A stretch of 30,441 nucleotides of DNA, taken from IMG/VR virus record IMGVR_UViG_3300042484_000193, positions 1 through 30,441 of that record. One strand, given 5' to 3'. Position 1 is the stretch's first letter. Every line of letters begins with the position of its first letter. This DNA is from a virus. The notes below the pieces were generated by a model that worked only from the letters and a program-made list of their open reading frames with translations, did not search any database and was not told where the DNA came from. The position numbers and the translations under genes were made by a program. Positions 16,168 to 23,492 of this stretch are shown here, in pieces.

Positions 16168-16644
16168 TTTCTTACGGCGCTTTTGTTTAGCGAAATCTAA
16201 AGATACGGGACCTACTCTAGTATCAAAACACACCCCATCTAAATGATCAAGTTCATGTTGATAGACTCTAGCAATCAGTCCATCAAATACTGTCTCTACA
16301 ACATTACCTTTTGTATCTTGATAATGTGCTTGTATCTGTTTGTATCTGTTTACATGCAACCATAAATTAGGAAAACTTAAACACCCTTCTAGATCACGGT
16401 AAAATTCTCCACCTGATATAAGCGTTGGGTTTACACAAACGATAAGTTTGTCTGAATTACCCATTATAAACAATCTTTTGAGTACACCAACTTGAGGGGC
16501 AGCAAGTCCTATACCGTTATTCTCAAACATGATCTTTGTCATATCTTTGACTAGTTCTGTAGGGTCGCCGTCAACAGCAAAGTCCCATGGTTCAGCAACA
16601 CGGCGTAGTAGTTCATCATCCTCTTTTAATAAATTAATTTCCAT
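16159..16644 (-). CDS. def: Peptide deformylase
   Basis: 161 residues with all three family motifs: GIGLAAPQVG (44-53), EGCLS (86-90, metal ligand Cys88) and QHELDHLDG (129-137, metal ligands His130 and His134, catalytic Glu131). The enzyme removes the formyl group from the N-terminal methionine of new proteins. Marine phages often carry it, and it is thought to speed maturation of host or phage proteins during infection. The C-terminal tail is short and basic (KQKRRKKSR) instead of the longer helix of cellular forms, as is usual for phage versions. The ATG has GAGG 4 bases upstream and overlaps the DnaE-like gene by 11 bases. Confidence 0.96.
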   Translation of the reverse strand: MEINLLKEDDELLRRVAEPWDFAVDGDPTELVKDMTKIMFENNGIGLAAPQVGVLKRLFIMGNSDKLIVCVNPTLISGGEFYRDLEGCLSFPNLWLHVNRYKQIQAHYQDTKGNVVETVFDGLIARVYQHELDHLDGVCFDTRVGPVSLDFAKQKRRKKSR

Positions 16645-17206
16645 TTTCCTCTAATAAATTTATATGCACTACTACAAGATGCGCGTAGGCAACTGCGTGT
16701 GACTTTTTAAAAGTGTAAACACCTTCTTCTTTTTCCCAGATAGTCTTTGTTACTTCAGACCAAGGAAGACCTATCAAATGTTTTTTACCTGGACGAATCG
16801 CAGCCAAAAACATAGCAAGTCTTGGTATTGTATTTACAGGTTCAGGCATTTTTTGTAAACTATTATAGTGATTACCTAAATGTATCAATTGTTCAACAAA
16901 TTTTGAATCATTCAATAGTGACCAATTCGGTTCGCGCATTAGTTCTACTAAATGATTTTCATCACGTATCTGATTGTAAACATGCACATTAAGTATATCT
17001 AGTTTCATATAACCGCGTTCTTCTGCTTGTTCATAATCAATAGCAGAAAGTTTATTGACGCTATCATATGGTATATCGGTTACATAGATGCCAGTATTAT
17101 GTCTTTTAACTTCGTTTTTCCTTATACTTGCAGGCGTATGGTCAATGAGCGATAATAGTTTATCTCTATCACCTAAATCAATATCAATATCGCTGTTAAA
17201 TTTCAT
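16634..17206 (-). CDS. Miniature DnaE-like (Pol III alpha) protein
   Basis: About 190 residues from the ATG at 17206, which overlaps the upstream stop as ATGA (an ATG at 17212 is the alternative). In order it shows signatures of bacterial C-family polymerase alpha: DIDIDLGDRDKL (6-17, compare PDFDIDF with the two catalytic Asp), HNTGIYV (36-42, compare HAAGVVI), MKLDIL (67-72, compare KFDFLG with the third catalytic Asp), IRPGKK (137-142, compare YRPGP) and FKKSHAVAYA (166-175, compare FNKSHAAAYA). Family members are over 1000 residues, so most of fingers, thumb, PHP and tail is gone. All three candidate catalytic Asp (8, 10, 70) remain. It may be a derived polymerase palm or a regulatory relic. 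A DEDD exonuclease gene lies one gene upstream. Confidence 0.65.
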   Translation of the reverse strand: MKFNSDIDIDLGDRDKLLSLIDHTPASIRKNEVKRHNTGIYVTDIPYDSVNKLSAIDYEQAEERGYMKLDILNVHVYNQIRDENHLVELMREPNWSLLNDSKFVEQLIHLGNHYNSLQKMPEPVNTIPRLAMFLAAIRPGKKHLIGLPWSEVTKTIWEKEEGVYTFKKSHAVAYAHLVVVHINLLEENGN

Positions 17207-17457
17207 TGCCATGATAATAAAAATAATATTTCTTTTTCTTCGTCTAATATTTCAACTAAACATTTTGGAGGGTTTCCAACTATTCTAAGTATCCAACTTT
17301 CTTTATCTTTACTACGCCACTCAATAAACTGCCCTACGCTACTCATATTATATCTTTTTCCGTCATCGTAGTAATTTTCTTGTACATTGTCAAAGAGCCA
17401 TTGTAACATTTCTTTGTGTTTTGAATAGGGCAAAGTATGCCTGCGAGATTTTTTCAT
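17203..17457 (-). CDS. Small protein of unknown function
   Basis: 84 residues, basic at the start (MKKSRRHTLPYSKHKE) and Trp-rich (WLFDNV, IEWRSKD, SWILRIVG, LLSWQ). It is tightly packed: its ATG overlaps the exonuclease stop (ATGA) and its stop overlaps the start of the DnaE-like gene (ATGA). It therefore sits between an epsilon-like and an alpha-like gene in a fully coupled set. In bacterial Pol III the third core subunit (theta) is also a small protein, but I see no sequence likeness to it. Confidence 0.55.
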   Translation of the reverse strand: MKKSRRHTLPYSKHKEMLQWLFDNVQENYYDDGKRYNMSSVGQFIEWRSKDKESWILRIVGNPPKCLVEILDEEKEILFLLSWQ

Positions 17458-18002
17458 CGTGAAAGTCCTAACTTTCTGTATGCCTCTTGTACAACTATAG
17501 CCTGACGTTCTGCATCCTCTACCGCTTTGTGCGTAGTGACATGTCCACCATCTTTTAATTTAACACCTGCAATCTCAAACAATGTGCGTGTATCACGCAC
17601 TGTATAGAATGGCCAAGGTATTGGATTAGGTCTATCAGTTAATGTTTGACGCATAGCAGTCTCACAAGCAACAACGTCAAACGGCGCACCATGACTCCAT
17701 ACTGCCCTACGATTCCAACCAATACTATATAATTTTTCCATGCAGTCACGTAATGTCATGCGATCATTATCGCTCATGGCTTCTTCTAATGCTTCAGGAG
17801 TTTGTTCGCTCCACCAGCGTATAGTATCATCATTGATAATACGATTATATTGTTCAGTCTGATCTTCTACGGTGGGCTTTAGTGTCCAGCGTTCAGCAAC
17901 ACCTTCACCATATGGATCAAATCTCACGATGCCAATAGTAAGGATAACACAATAAGGACTTGTGTCCAGTGTTTCCAAATCTATCATTAAATCATTTGCC
18001 AT
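17454..18002 (-). CDS. dexA: DEDD-type 3'-5' exonuclease (DexA-like)
   Basis: 182 residues. Exo I: MIDLETLDT (6-14, Asp8 and Glu10). Exo II: SHGAPFDVVA (103-112, Asp109). Exo III: HKAVEDAERQA (158-168, His158 and Asp163), the DEDDh form of the DnaQ fold. The WWSEQTPEALEEAM segment is typical of the group that includes T4 DexA (exonuclease A) and the 3'-5' exoribonuclease family. Its substrate could be DNA or RNA, for nucleotide recovery or proofreading-like trimming. Its stop overlaps the 84-residue gene (ATGA). It is shorter than T4 DexA (227). The symbol is given by family likeness. Confidence 0.85.
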   Translation of the reverse strand: MANDLMIDLETLDTSPYCVILTIGIVRFDPYGEGVAERWTLKPTVEDQTEQYNRIINDDTIRWWSEQTPEALEEAMSDNDRMTLRDCMEKLYSIGWNRRAVWSHGAPFDVVACETAMRQTLTDRPNPIPWPFYTVRDTRTLFEIAGVKLKDGGHVTTHKAVEDAERQAIVVQEAYRKLGLSR

Positions 18003-18267
18003 ACTTAAGAATATACACTAAAAACTTCTTCTCGTCAACTACCTTATAATCATCACTTAACATACCTTCAATATTTTCAAGTGGTCTAAACCCATATTTG
18101 TTTTCTAACCATTTCATATATTCTCTATGGTCTCTACTATTCGTTTCACTCTTAAACTCTAATTTGAGGTCTTTAAGATTTTGCCAATACTTCCAGCGTG
18201 CCTTACGCTTCTCAATATCAGCATCATCGTCATCGTAATCTTGGAAATCTTTAGGAACTTTTACCAT
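17992..18267 (-). CDS. Small charged protein, unknown function
   Basis: About 91 residues from the ATG at 18267 (MVKVPKDFQDYDDDDADIEK). An upstream in-frame start to 18321 would overlap the oxygenase gene more deeply and looks less natural. The protein has a run of Asp near the start, a basic helical segment (KRKARWKYWQNLKDLKLEFK) and NSRDHREYMKWLENKYGF (about 43-60). Both neighbours overlap it by 11-17 bases, so it is made in step with the oxygenase and exonuclease. No enzyme motif is visible. Confidence 0.6.
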   Translation of the reverse strand: MVKVPKDFQDYDDDDADIEKRKARWKYWQNLKDLKLEFKSETNSRDHREYMKWLENKYGFRPLENIEGMLSDDYKVVDEKKFLVYILKYGK

Positions 18268-18961
18268 TACTTTTCCATATATTATCAATTTTTGAAACGT
18301 CATCAAGTATGGTGCGATCAAGGTAATTTAATAACAATGCCGGTCTTGGTTTATCAGTATTATTGGGCATACTGCTGTGTAGCACCCTGCAGTTGTATAA
18401 AAGTAAACTACCTCTAGGCATGTCAGGTTGCTTACAATTATCAATGAACCAGCGATCATAAGTTCCAGTATAGCAATTCATGATCTCAAAATCCCGCTTT
18501 TGACTAAATGGAACTAAGCCTGTAGCAGCATTCTCTTTTGTTACATCATCAAGTGAAATTATACATTGTATGCCTAATAATCTTTTATCAAAATTCCACT
18601 TTTCAAATCTATGAGGGGTATCAACATGAGGACTTAACCACTGACTCCTAGCATTAATAGTAACATTGTCGCTTGCATAGAACTGAAGGGTTGGAAAGTT
18701 ATTGTAGATTACAGGATCAACTAGTTTCTTAATTTTTTGAAATTCAGGAAAAGTCTCAACTGTCTGGCTCCACCATACGCTTATGTCATCTAATTTTTCT
18801 ATTTCTTCACGTTCAGCGTATACTTTCTTGCTACTACTTGCACGAACAGGGTGTAATTGACCAAGTATTTTTTTGTAATCTGCTATCAGAACTGAAGGTA
18901 TAAAACCAGATAATATCTCATATCCTTGTCCTTGCCCTAATGTATTTTTTAAATTTTTCAT
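18251..18961 (-). CDS. 2-oxoglutarate/Fe(II) oxygenase, PhyH-like
   Basis: 236 residues from the ATG at 18961, which shares one base with the upstream stop (TGATG). The iron-binding triad is visible: H112-x-D114 in SPHVDTPHR and the distal H195 in CRVLHSSMPN. R206 follows (DKPRPALLLNYL), the expected 2-oxoglutarate contact. Such enzymes hydroxylate small molecules, proteins or nucleic acid bases. 2OG oxygenases are very frequent in marine T4-like phages, with mostly unknown targets. The MPRGSLLLYNCRVLHSS segment is typical of the phytanoyl-CoA-hydroxylase group. Placement inside a replication gene run leaves nucleic-acid modification open but unproven. Confidence 0.88.
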   Translation of the reverse strand: MKNLKNTLGQGQGYEILSGFIPSVLIADYKKILGQLHPVRASSSKKVYAEREEIEKLDDISVWWSQTVETFPEFQKIKKLVDPVIYNNFPTLQFYASDNVTINARSQWLSPHVDTPHRFEKWNFDKRLLGIQCIISLDDVTKENAATGLVPFSQKRDFEIMNCYTGTYDRWFIDNCKQPDMPRGSLLLYNCRVLHSSMPNNTDKPRPALLLNYLDRTILDDVSKIDNIWKSNGKSS

Positions 18962-19644
18962 CAATAACCGCCTGCGCTTAATAATTCTTTTACTTCTGCT
19001 ATCACATTTTTATGTTTCTTAAACTTGATAGCCCATTGTTCTGGATTGATGTATTCTAATATCATTTTTTGTTGTGTGCTATCTAATGTTTCCATAAACT
19101 TCAATCCGCTTTCACTTTGATATAGCATCCAAGGGCTGATTTTTCCTTTAGTTATCTCAAAGCAAATCTTATTTACATTTCCATAACGTAATACATCTTT
19201 TGTTTGTATTTTATGTGTCTCTGCTAATTGTACGCAAGTTTCTATGCTGCGGGCGATAGCATCTAAAGGATCCTCAGTTTTTAAATAATCTATTAAAAAT
19301 TTTGTGTATACACTATCACGATTCCAAGTATCTATACTTATTTGATTTTTAAGTAACCAGTCTATGTATCTAGGAATATTCAACACTTGTACTTCTAGAC
19401 AATAATTACCAAACTTTACGAATGCTCCATAATAAGCACTAGACATAAATTCAGCATAATCTTTTTTCTTTTTGTTACTATGCTTACCATAAAATTGTAT
19501 CCAAGAATTAAACCCTATACGGTTTGCAGGTAAATCTTTTTCATGCCATCTGCGCTTAGGTACGCACATGTGTTTTGCTATAGTAGTTTCTCGTAAAAAC
19601 TCTTTAGCACAAAAATCACATTTGAACTTAGTTTCCTGAATCAC
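18961..19644 (-). CDS. C2H2-type zinc-finger protein, unknown function
   Basis: 227 residues. The N-terminus holds one finger-like motif, FKCDFCAKEFLRETTIAKHMC (8-28: C9, C12, H25, C27), followed by basic PKRRWHEKD. The remainder is helical with aromatic-rich blocks (FNSWIQFYGKHS, SSAYYGAFVKFGNYCLEV, DTWNRDSVYTKFLIDYLK, LRYGNVNKICFEITKGKISPWMLYQ). I recall a conserved protein of this layout next to replication genes in T4-like cyanophages, without a known role. The GTG at 19644 is used because the finger lies right behind it and no ATG precedes it. It overlaps the upstream gene by 17 bases. Confidence 0.7.
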   Translation of the reverse strand: MIQETKFKCDFCAKEFLRETTIAKHMCVPKRRWHEKDLPANRIGFNSWIQFYGKHSNKKKKDYAEFMSSAYYGAFVKFGNYCLEVQVLNIPRYIDWLLKNQISIDTWNRDSVYTKFLIDYLKTEDPLDAIARSIETCVQLAETHKIQTKDVLRYGNVNKICFEITKGKISPWMLYQSESGLKFMETLDSTQQKMILEYINPEQWAIKFKKHKNVIAEVKELLSAGGY

Positions 19645-20101
19645 GTATGTGTTGCTCTAACTCTTCTGTAGTGATGATTGAGGCTAATATTTTTAGATCA
19701 GAGATTTTAGTTGTAGGATATATTGAACTTAAAAAATTAATGAGGTCGTTATCATCCAACTTGTTAGGTTTTAAAAATTGATGAAACTGTTTCCCATTAC
19801 CTAGACCGCTAGCACATAGCATCAACCATTGTAGTTTAGGATGCTTATTTACAAACTCGCTAAACAAATGTGTATTAGCAAATTCGTTTGTACTCAAAAC
19901 ATGGTATTGTTGTAATGCAGTATTGCCCTTGATAGAACTCATCCATCGTACCATCATATAGGGGCTAAACTTTCTTTGTTGTTCTTCAGTAAGACTATCA
20001 TAGTAACCATAGTCCTTACGATCAATGGCGGCTAAGGCTTCAAACAAGTCAAAGTCTTGCTTCTCAAACTTCTCGTCAGTTGGTATCTTTGCTTTCGCCA
20101 T
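19628..20101 (-). CDS. Possible clamp-loader small subunit (gp62-like)
   Basis: 157 residues. The core reads FSPYMMVRWMSS (45-56), VLSTNEFAN (about 68-76), HPKLQWLMLCASG (about 86-98) and GKQFHQFL (about 102-109). The order P(F/Y)M-x2-R-x2-S, then an NE pair, then LQ(W/Y)-x-x-L, then a basic/aromatic GKQF, resembles the short gp62 of cyanophage-type T4-like phages. In T4, gp62 helps gp44 load the sliding clamp. gp44 and gp45 are not in this window. The likeness is by eye only. Otherwise it is a helical protein embedded in a replication operon, with a 26-base overlap with the preceding gene. Confidence 0.5.
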   Translation of the reverse strand: MAKAKIPTDEKFEKQDFDLFEALAAIDRKDYGYYDSLTEEQQRKFSPYMMVRWMSSIKGNTALQQYHVLSTNEFANTHLFSEFVNKHPKLQWLMLCASGLGNGKQFHQFLKPNKLDDNDLINFLSSIYPTTKISDLKILASIITTEELEQHIRDSGN

Positions 20102-20258
20102 ATAATTCTACTACAGCAGTATCGCCCCAAATCTGTGCATAGTCAAGTGCTTCTTGTTCCGTTTCAAACAGTTTAGGTTGCATCTGAAACTTACTATCAC
20201 CCTCAGTCACCCATAAGAAGTCACCATCAGGCCAGTAAACTTTTACACCATACTTCAT
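20076..20258 (-). CDS. Small conserved-type protein, unknown function
   Basis: 60 residues starting at the ATG at 20258, which shares a base with the upstream stop (TGATG). An in-frame TTG one codon earlier is not needed. The sequence MKYGVKVYWPDGDFLWVTEG has a beta-hairpin look, followed by PKLFETEQEALDYAQIWG (about 29-46) and an acidic/basic tail. The form, a short beta sheet plus one helix, is common in small phage proteins. No function is recognised. It is coupled to both neighbours. Confidence 0.65.
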   Translation of the reverse strand: MKYGVKVYWPDGDFLWVTEGDSKFQMQPKLFETEQEALDYAQIWGDTAVVELYGESKDTN

Positions 20259-20758
20259 CAAAATACCTGATTGTAGTCAACAATCTCACAGTTGCGGCTT
20301 ATCTCTTTGACGAAATAAACACAGCGTGGTTTAGGACCATCATCTATCGGTACACATAAGAACTGTCCATTACGTAGTCTAGGAGCATACCAAGTTACAT
20401 CGTGATAGATATCTGCAATCTCTATAGGTACGAATGTAGGACTGAAGGAACTTAATGGATTAAATTCAAACGCACTGAATCCACGATCATTGAGGCTGCT
20501 TAGTGGCAATGTTTCAAGATCACCATGTTCCTTTTCGCCTATCAACACTTGCCAATCTAACGGCATCTTGATATTGCGATTAGCGATTGTCAATACAAGT
20601 GCCGGAGTGTTAAAACTTTCTAAAAAGATAAGAGGTATATAATGATAATCTACGCTTTGAGGATTGCTATTATCTAATATAGCAAAACGCAAGTCATCAA
20701 TCTCATCAGGTAATGTTTCTAAGTTATAATATTTGTTGTCTAAAGTTAATATACGCAT
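20258..20758 (-). CDS. Conserved-type phage protein, unknown function
   Basis: 166 residues, mostly beta: VDYHYIPLIFLESF (35-48), PALVLTIANRNIKMPLDWQVLIG (about 51-73), DLETLPLSSLNDRGFSAFEFNP (about 79-100), FVPIEIADIYHDVTWYAPRL (about 108-127) and CVYFVKEI near the end. MPLDW followed by a short strand and LNDR is a pattern I associate with an unnamed protein of T4-like cyanophages. It has no Shine-Dalgarno, but a sigma-70-like promoter ends 6 bases before its ATG. This could be the head of the operon that runs down to the deformylase. Confidence 0.65.
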   Translation of the reverse strand: MRILTLDNKYYNLETLPDEIDDLRFAILDNSNPQSVDYHYIPLIFLESFNTPALVLTIANRNIKMPLDWQVLIGEKEHGDLETLPLSSLNDRGFSAFEFNPLSSFSPTFVPIEIADIYHDVTWYAPRLRNGQFLCVPIDDGPKPRCVYFVKEISRNCEIVDYNQVF

Positions 20759-20764
20759 GTTGTT

Positions 20765-20793
20765 ATTTTACGACATTTTTTATTAGTAGTCAA
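20765..20793 (-). promoter_or_regulatory. Sigma-70-like promoter
   Basis: On the minus strand TTGACT (20788-20793), a 17-bp spacer and TAAAAT (20765-20770). It spans the end of uvsW and the 24-base gap. The -10 box lies 6 bases from the ATG at 20758, so transcripts would be leaderless. Confidence 0.55.
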
Positions 20794-22237
20794 GTTTTTC
20801 AATTGTAAATGGGTACTTTGCTTCCTTGTAATATGCTTTACGTTGTGTCAAATGACGTTTGGCAAATCTACAATCGCTAGTGATATCCCAGATTTCTACA
20901 TGATCCTTATCTTCCGCTTTACGTATGCCGCGACCAATACTTTGGATAACTCTGACAAATGATTTGCCAGGCTCAATCAACACAAGATTAAAGATACGTG
21001 GTATATTGATACCTACAGCAGCGACACCATATGTTGCGATAATGACTTTTGTATCCGACGTTTTTACCTCATCATATTCCTCTTTACGCTCTGTGAGTTT
21101 AGTTTCACCTGATATGAATACGCTATCTTGAAGTCTACTTTGTAACTCACGTCCTGCATTGACCCGATCAACAAGCACTAATGTATTACCGCTATCTTTT
21201 ATCTTATCTACAAGTTGGGCAATCTTATCTAATCGCTTTTCATCTTCTAACAAATGTTTAAGTTCGCTTTGATAGTTAGTAAACTCTACACCGTCTTTCA
21301 TCTGTACGATGTTGACATGACATTGTGCAAGCACACCCTTCTCTTGTAATTCGGCTGCGCTAAGTTTACCGATCACAGGACCTAGACTTACAAGCAAACT
21401 CACTTGTTCGTACATTGCCTTAGGTATAGTTCCTGTTAGTCCCCAACGTATTGGTATCTGACTGAATGGACCAGTTAACAATGATTTCAGTGCATCTGCT
21501 TTTGCCATGTGTACTTCATCAACCATGACACATACAACACCCTCAATGAAGTCTTTGATGCTTATGTCAGTATCACCGCTGCGTGTATTTTTGAGAAGAT
21601 TGTTGAGGCTCTGCCAAGTGCAGATTGTATGTGTCTTGTTGTACTCCTTGCGATCACCGAAGTATACGCCGACATCTAATCCAAGATTGATATAGTCTGC
21701 TTCAGTCTGTACAACAAGGCTCTTGTTGGGAACGATGACGATAGTTCTACCATATATCTCTACGCTCTTGCTCAATGCCGCAGTCATGATGGTCTTACCT
21801 GCGCCCGTCGCTACTTCTTGAATGCACTGCGGGTTCTTCAAAAAGTTATTGATTAATTCAACTTGGTAGTCACGCAATAGTATTGATTCACCTGCTTGCG
21901 TGTGTCCTTTAGGCCATACCTTATCCGCGAAACTATCTTCTTTTATTTCTTCAAATGCATATGTAGTACGATATTCTCGTAGGTCCACAAGGTCAATATC
22001 ATAATCATATTCTTGTAGTATAGGCACAATATCAGGAATCAGATTGATGTATGTGCTGCCTGCTATGCTGCAATAACTGACCTTACCGTTCCATCTACCA
22101 AGACGGACCGCAGGAAGATATCGTGCGCCCGGAACTTCATGTTCAAATTTACGCATCAACGCCTTGCGGCAGTCCAACTCAAGACCTTCTATCTTGCAGT
22201 TGACCTCATCCTTTATTATGATTTTGGCTTGTCTCAT
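20783..22237 (-). CDS. uvsW: UvsW-like ATP-dependent helicase
   Basis: 484 residues, close to T4 UvsW (502 residues for the full reading frame). After a small N-terminal domain (about 1-115) come the superfamily 2 motifs: Q-type LRDYQVELIN (121-130), Walker A ATGAGKT (143-149), motif II DEVH (240-243), motif III LTGT (267-270) and, near residue 440, motif VI QSIGRGIRK. In T4, UvsW unwinds R-loops and branched DNA, regresses stalled forks and helps switch from origin- to recombination-dependent replication. The gene overlaps the CWC mini-protein gene by 32 bases. Nothing appears truncated. Confidence 0.93.
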   Translation of the reverse strand: MRQAKIIIKDEVNCKIEGLELDCRKALMRKFEHEVPGARYLPAVRLGRWNGKVSYCSIAGSTYINLIPDIVPILQEYDYDIDLVDLREYRTTYAFEEIKEDSFADKVWPKGHTQAGESILLRDYQVELINNFLKNPQCIQEVATGAGKTIMTAALSKSVEIYGRTIVIVPNKSLVVQTEADYINLGLDVGVYFGDRKEYNKTHTICTWQSLNNLLKNTRSGDTDISIKDFIEGVVCVMVDEVHMAKADALKSLLTGPFSQIPIRWGLTGTIPKAMYEQVSLLVSLGPVIGKLSAAELQEKGVLAQCHVNIVQMKDGVEFTNYQSELKHLLEDEKRLDKIAQLVDKIKDSGNTLVLVDRVNAGRELQSRLQDSVFISGETKLTERKEEYDEVKTSDTKVIIATYGVAAVGINIPRIFNLVLIEPGKSFVRVIQSIGRGIRKAEDKDHVEIWDITSDCRFAKRHLTQRKAYYKEAKYPFTIEKLDY

Positions 22238-22391
22238 TTTCTAATTCTATCAAACATTTTTCGCATAAACAATCTTTATACTGCTCTGTCTTGTCCAATC
22301 TTACATAAGATATTTGAAAGCACCAGCAGTTGGATTCGGATCCGTTACATATAAATTTAGTCCTGCAACGTTCGCAAATTAAGTCTCTCAT
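22206..22391 (-). CDS. Cysteine-rich CWC-type mini-protein
   Basis: 61 residues with eight cysteines: CERC (6-9), C15, CWC (22-24), then CLCEKCL (about 42-48). The order C-x2-C, F-x-C, CWC, CLC-x2-CL fits the bacterial cysteine-rich CWC family, small proteins expected to bind zinc. It is translationally coupled to the HARP-like gene upstream (ATGA overlap) and runs 32 bases into uvsW, so it sits between two candidate DNA-fork proteins. Its function is not known; a zinc-stabilised adaptor is plausible. Confidence 0.7.
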   Translation of the reverse strand: MRDLICERCRTKFICNGSESNCWCFQISYVRLDKTEQYKDCLCEKCLIELENETSQNHNKG

Positions 22392-23413
22392 TTTACTAAA
22401 ATAGGCCTTGAGTTTTTAATAGTTACTACCTTGCTTATGTTTTTGTGTAAGTTTTCATTGTGCAATAACAAGGTCCGGCGAGAATGTTTATAAGAGGTAT
22501 AATTTAAATATAAAATGTTTTCATATAAATCTAGATCGGATGTATTACGGCTTATGGGAATTTCACTTAAAACATCCCTGATATCTTTGGATATTTCTTT
22601 ATTAAAAATAATTTCAGATCCTAAATATATTAAATCGTAGTTTAACTCTTTAAGCCAACTGCCTAGTGATTTGATATCATCAATATCAACACAGGGGTAA
22701 AAGTTACTTGCAAAATGCAATAAATCATCGTCTTGTAGTATTGACTGATCTATTTTAACACCATATTGCGATAGTTTTAAGAGTACCTGCGGTTCATCAG
22801 ATAACTTTATATCGTGTAGTGCTTTATTTAGTGATTCGTTTATCCCGTAGATGTAAAAATTATTATTGGTTTTTACGAGGGTAGGATCCCATAATTTAAA
22901 ACTTTTGTACTGTTGTAAATTTAATAAAATAGATTCTACAGTAGAATCATAATTAACATTTTCAAAATATTTGTTTAACTCACTGTAGGCTATCTTAAGA
23001 TTGTGAGTAGACGCTGTTGCACTATAGCATTTATTTTGTTTATCCCAGATAAAAAAATTGTCCTGAACATTTTTAAATTTTTGTATAAATTTTGTATTGT
23101 AAGGACATCTTATTTTTATTTCCCCATTTTCAAAAGATATTTTAGGGTGACAAAATTCTTCTTTGGAAGGCACAATTTCTATCTGCCATCCTAACCCATT
23201 GAGTTGTTCTACATCATATCCAAGTTTAACAAATTGTCTTTTGTACTTTAGTAGTAATTTACTATAAAGTTTATCTTGATTAGAAGTGATAGGCTTTGAA
23301 TTTGATATCTGAGTTTTTAAATTATTAAAAAATCCATAGTCTTTTTTTGACAAATGTATATCACCCTTGATTAAAAAATGGGTGAGTTGATCTTTACTGA
23401 TGAACATTTTCAT
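22388..23413 (-). CDS. HARP-like domain protein
   Basis: 341 residues, Lys/Asn/Leu-rich and not enzyme-like. Residues about 90-150 (GEIKIRCPYNTKFIQKFKN, then FIWDKQNKCYSATASTH and LKIAYSELNKYF) match the pattern of the HARP domain: a strand, a hydrophobic helix with FK, a short turn with W or Y, then a helix. HARP domains let SMARCAL1 recognise ssDNA-dsDNA junctions. No Walker motif is present. The C-terminal 190 residues are helical and unrecognised. The next genes are the CWC protein and UvsW, itself a fork-regressing helicase, so the two could work together. This is inference from pattern and place. No clear ribosome-binding site; TATAAT directly abuts the ATG. Confidence 0.5.
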   Translation of the reverse strand: MKMFISKDQLTHFLIKGDIHLSKKDYGFFNNLKTQISNSKPITSNQDKLYSKLLLKYKRQFVKLGYDVEQLNGLGWQIEIVPSKEEFCHPKISFENGEIKIRCPYNTKFIQKFKNVQDNFFIWDKQNKCYSATASTHNLKIAYSELNKYFENVNYDSTVESILLNLQQYKSFKLWDPTLVKTNNNFYIYGINESLNKALHDIKLSDEPQVLLKLSQYGVKIDQSILQDDDLLHFASNFYPCVDIDDIKSLGSWLKELNYDLIYLGSEIIFNKEISKDIRDVLSEIPISRNTSDLDLYENILYLNYTSYKHSRRTLLLHNENLHKNISKVVTIKNSRPILVK

Positions 23414-23446
23414 ATTATAAAATACTCAAATTATTTAATAAAGGAA

Positions 23447-23467
23447 AGAGGGTCATAAAGACCCTCT
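23447..23467 (-). terminator. Hairpin terminator after the AAA+ gene
   Basis: A perfect 8-bp stem (AGAGGGTC with GACCCTCT) has a 5-base loop. On the minus strand it is followed by the T-rich TTTCCTTTATT. It isolates the GC-rich AAA+ gene from the HARP-like/UvsW operon. Confidence 0.75.
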
Positions 23468-23492
23468 CGCCTTTGCTCGGGTAAACGGAGTA

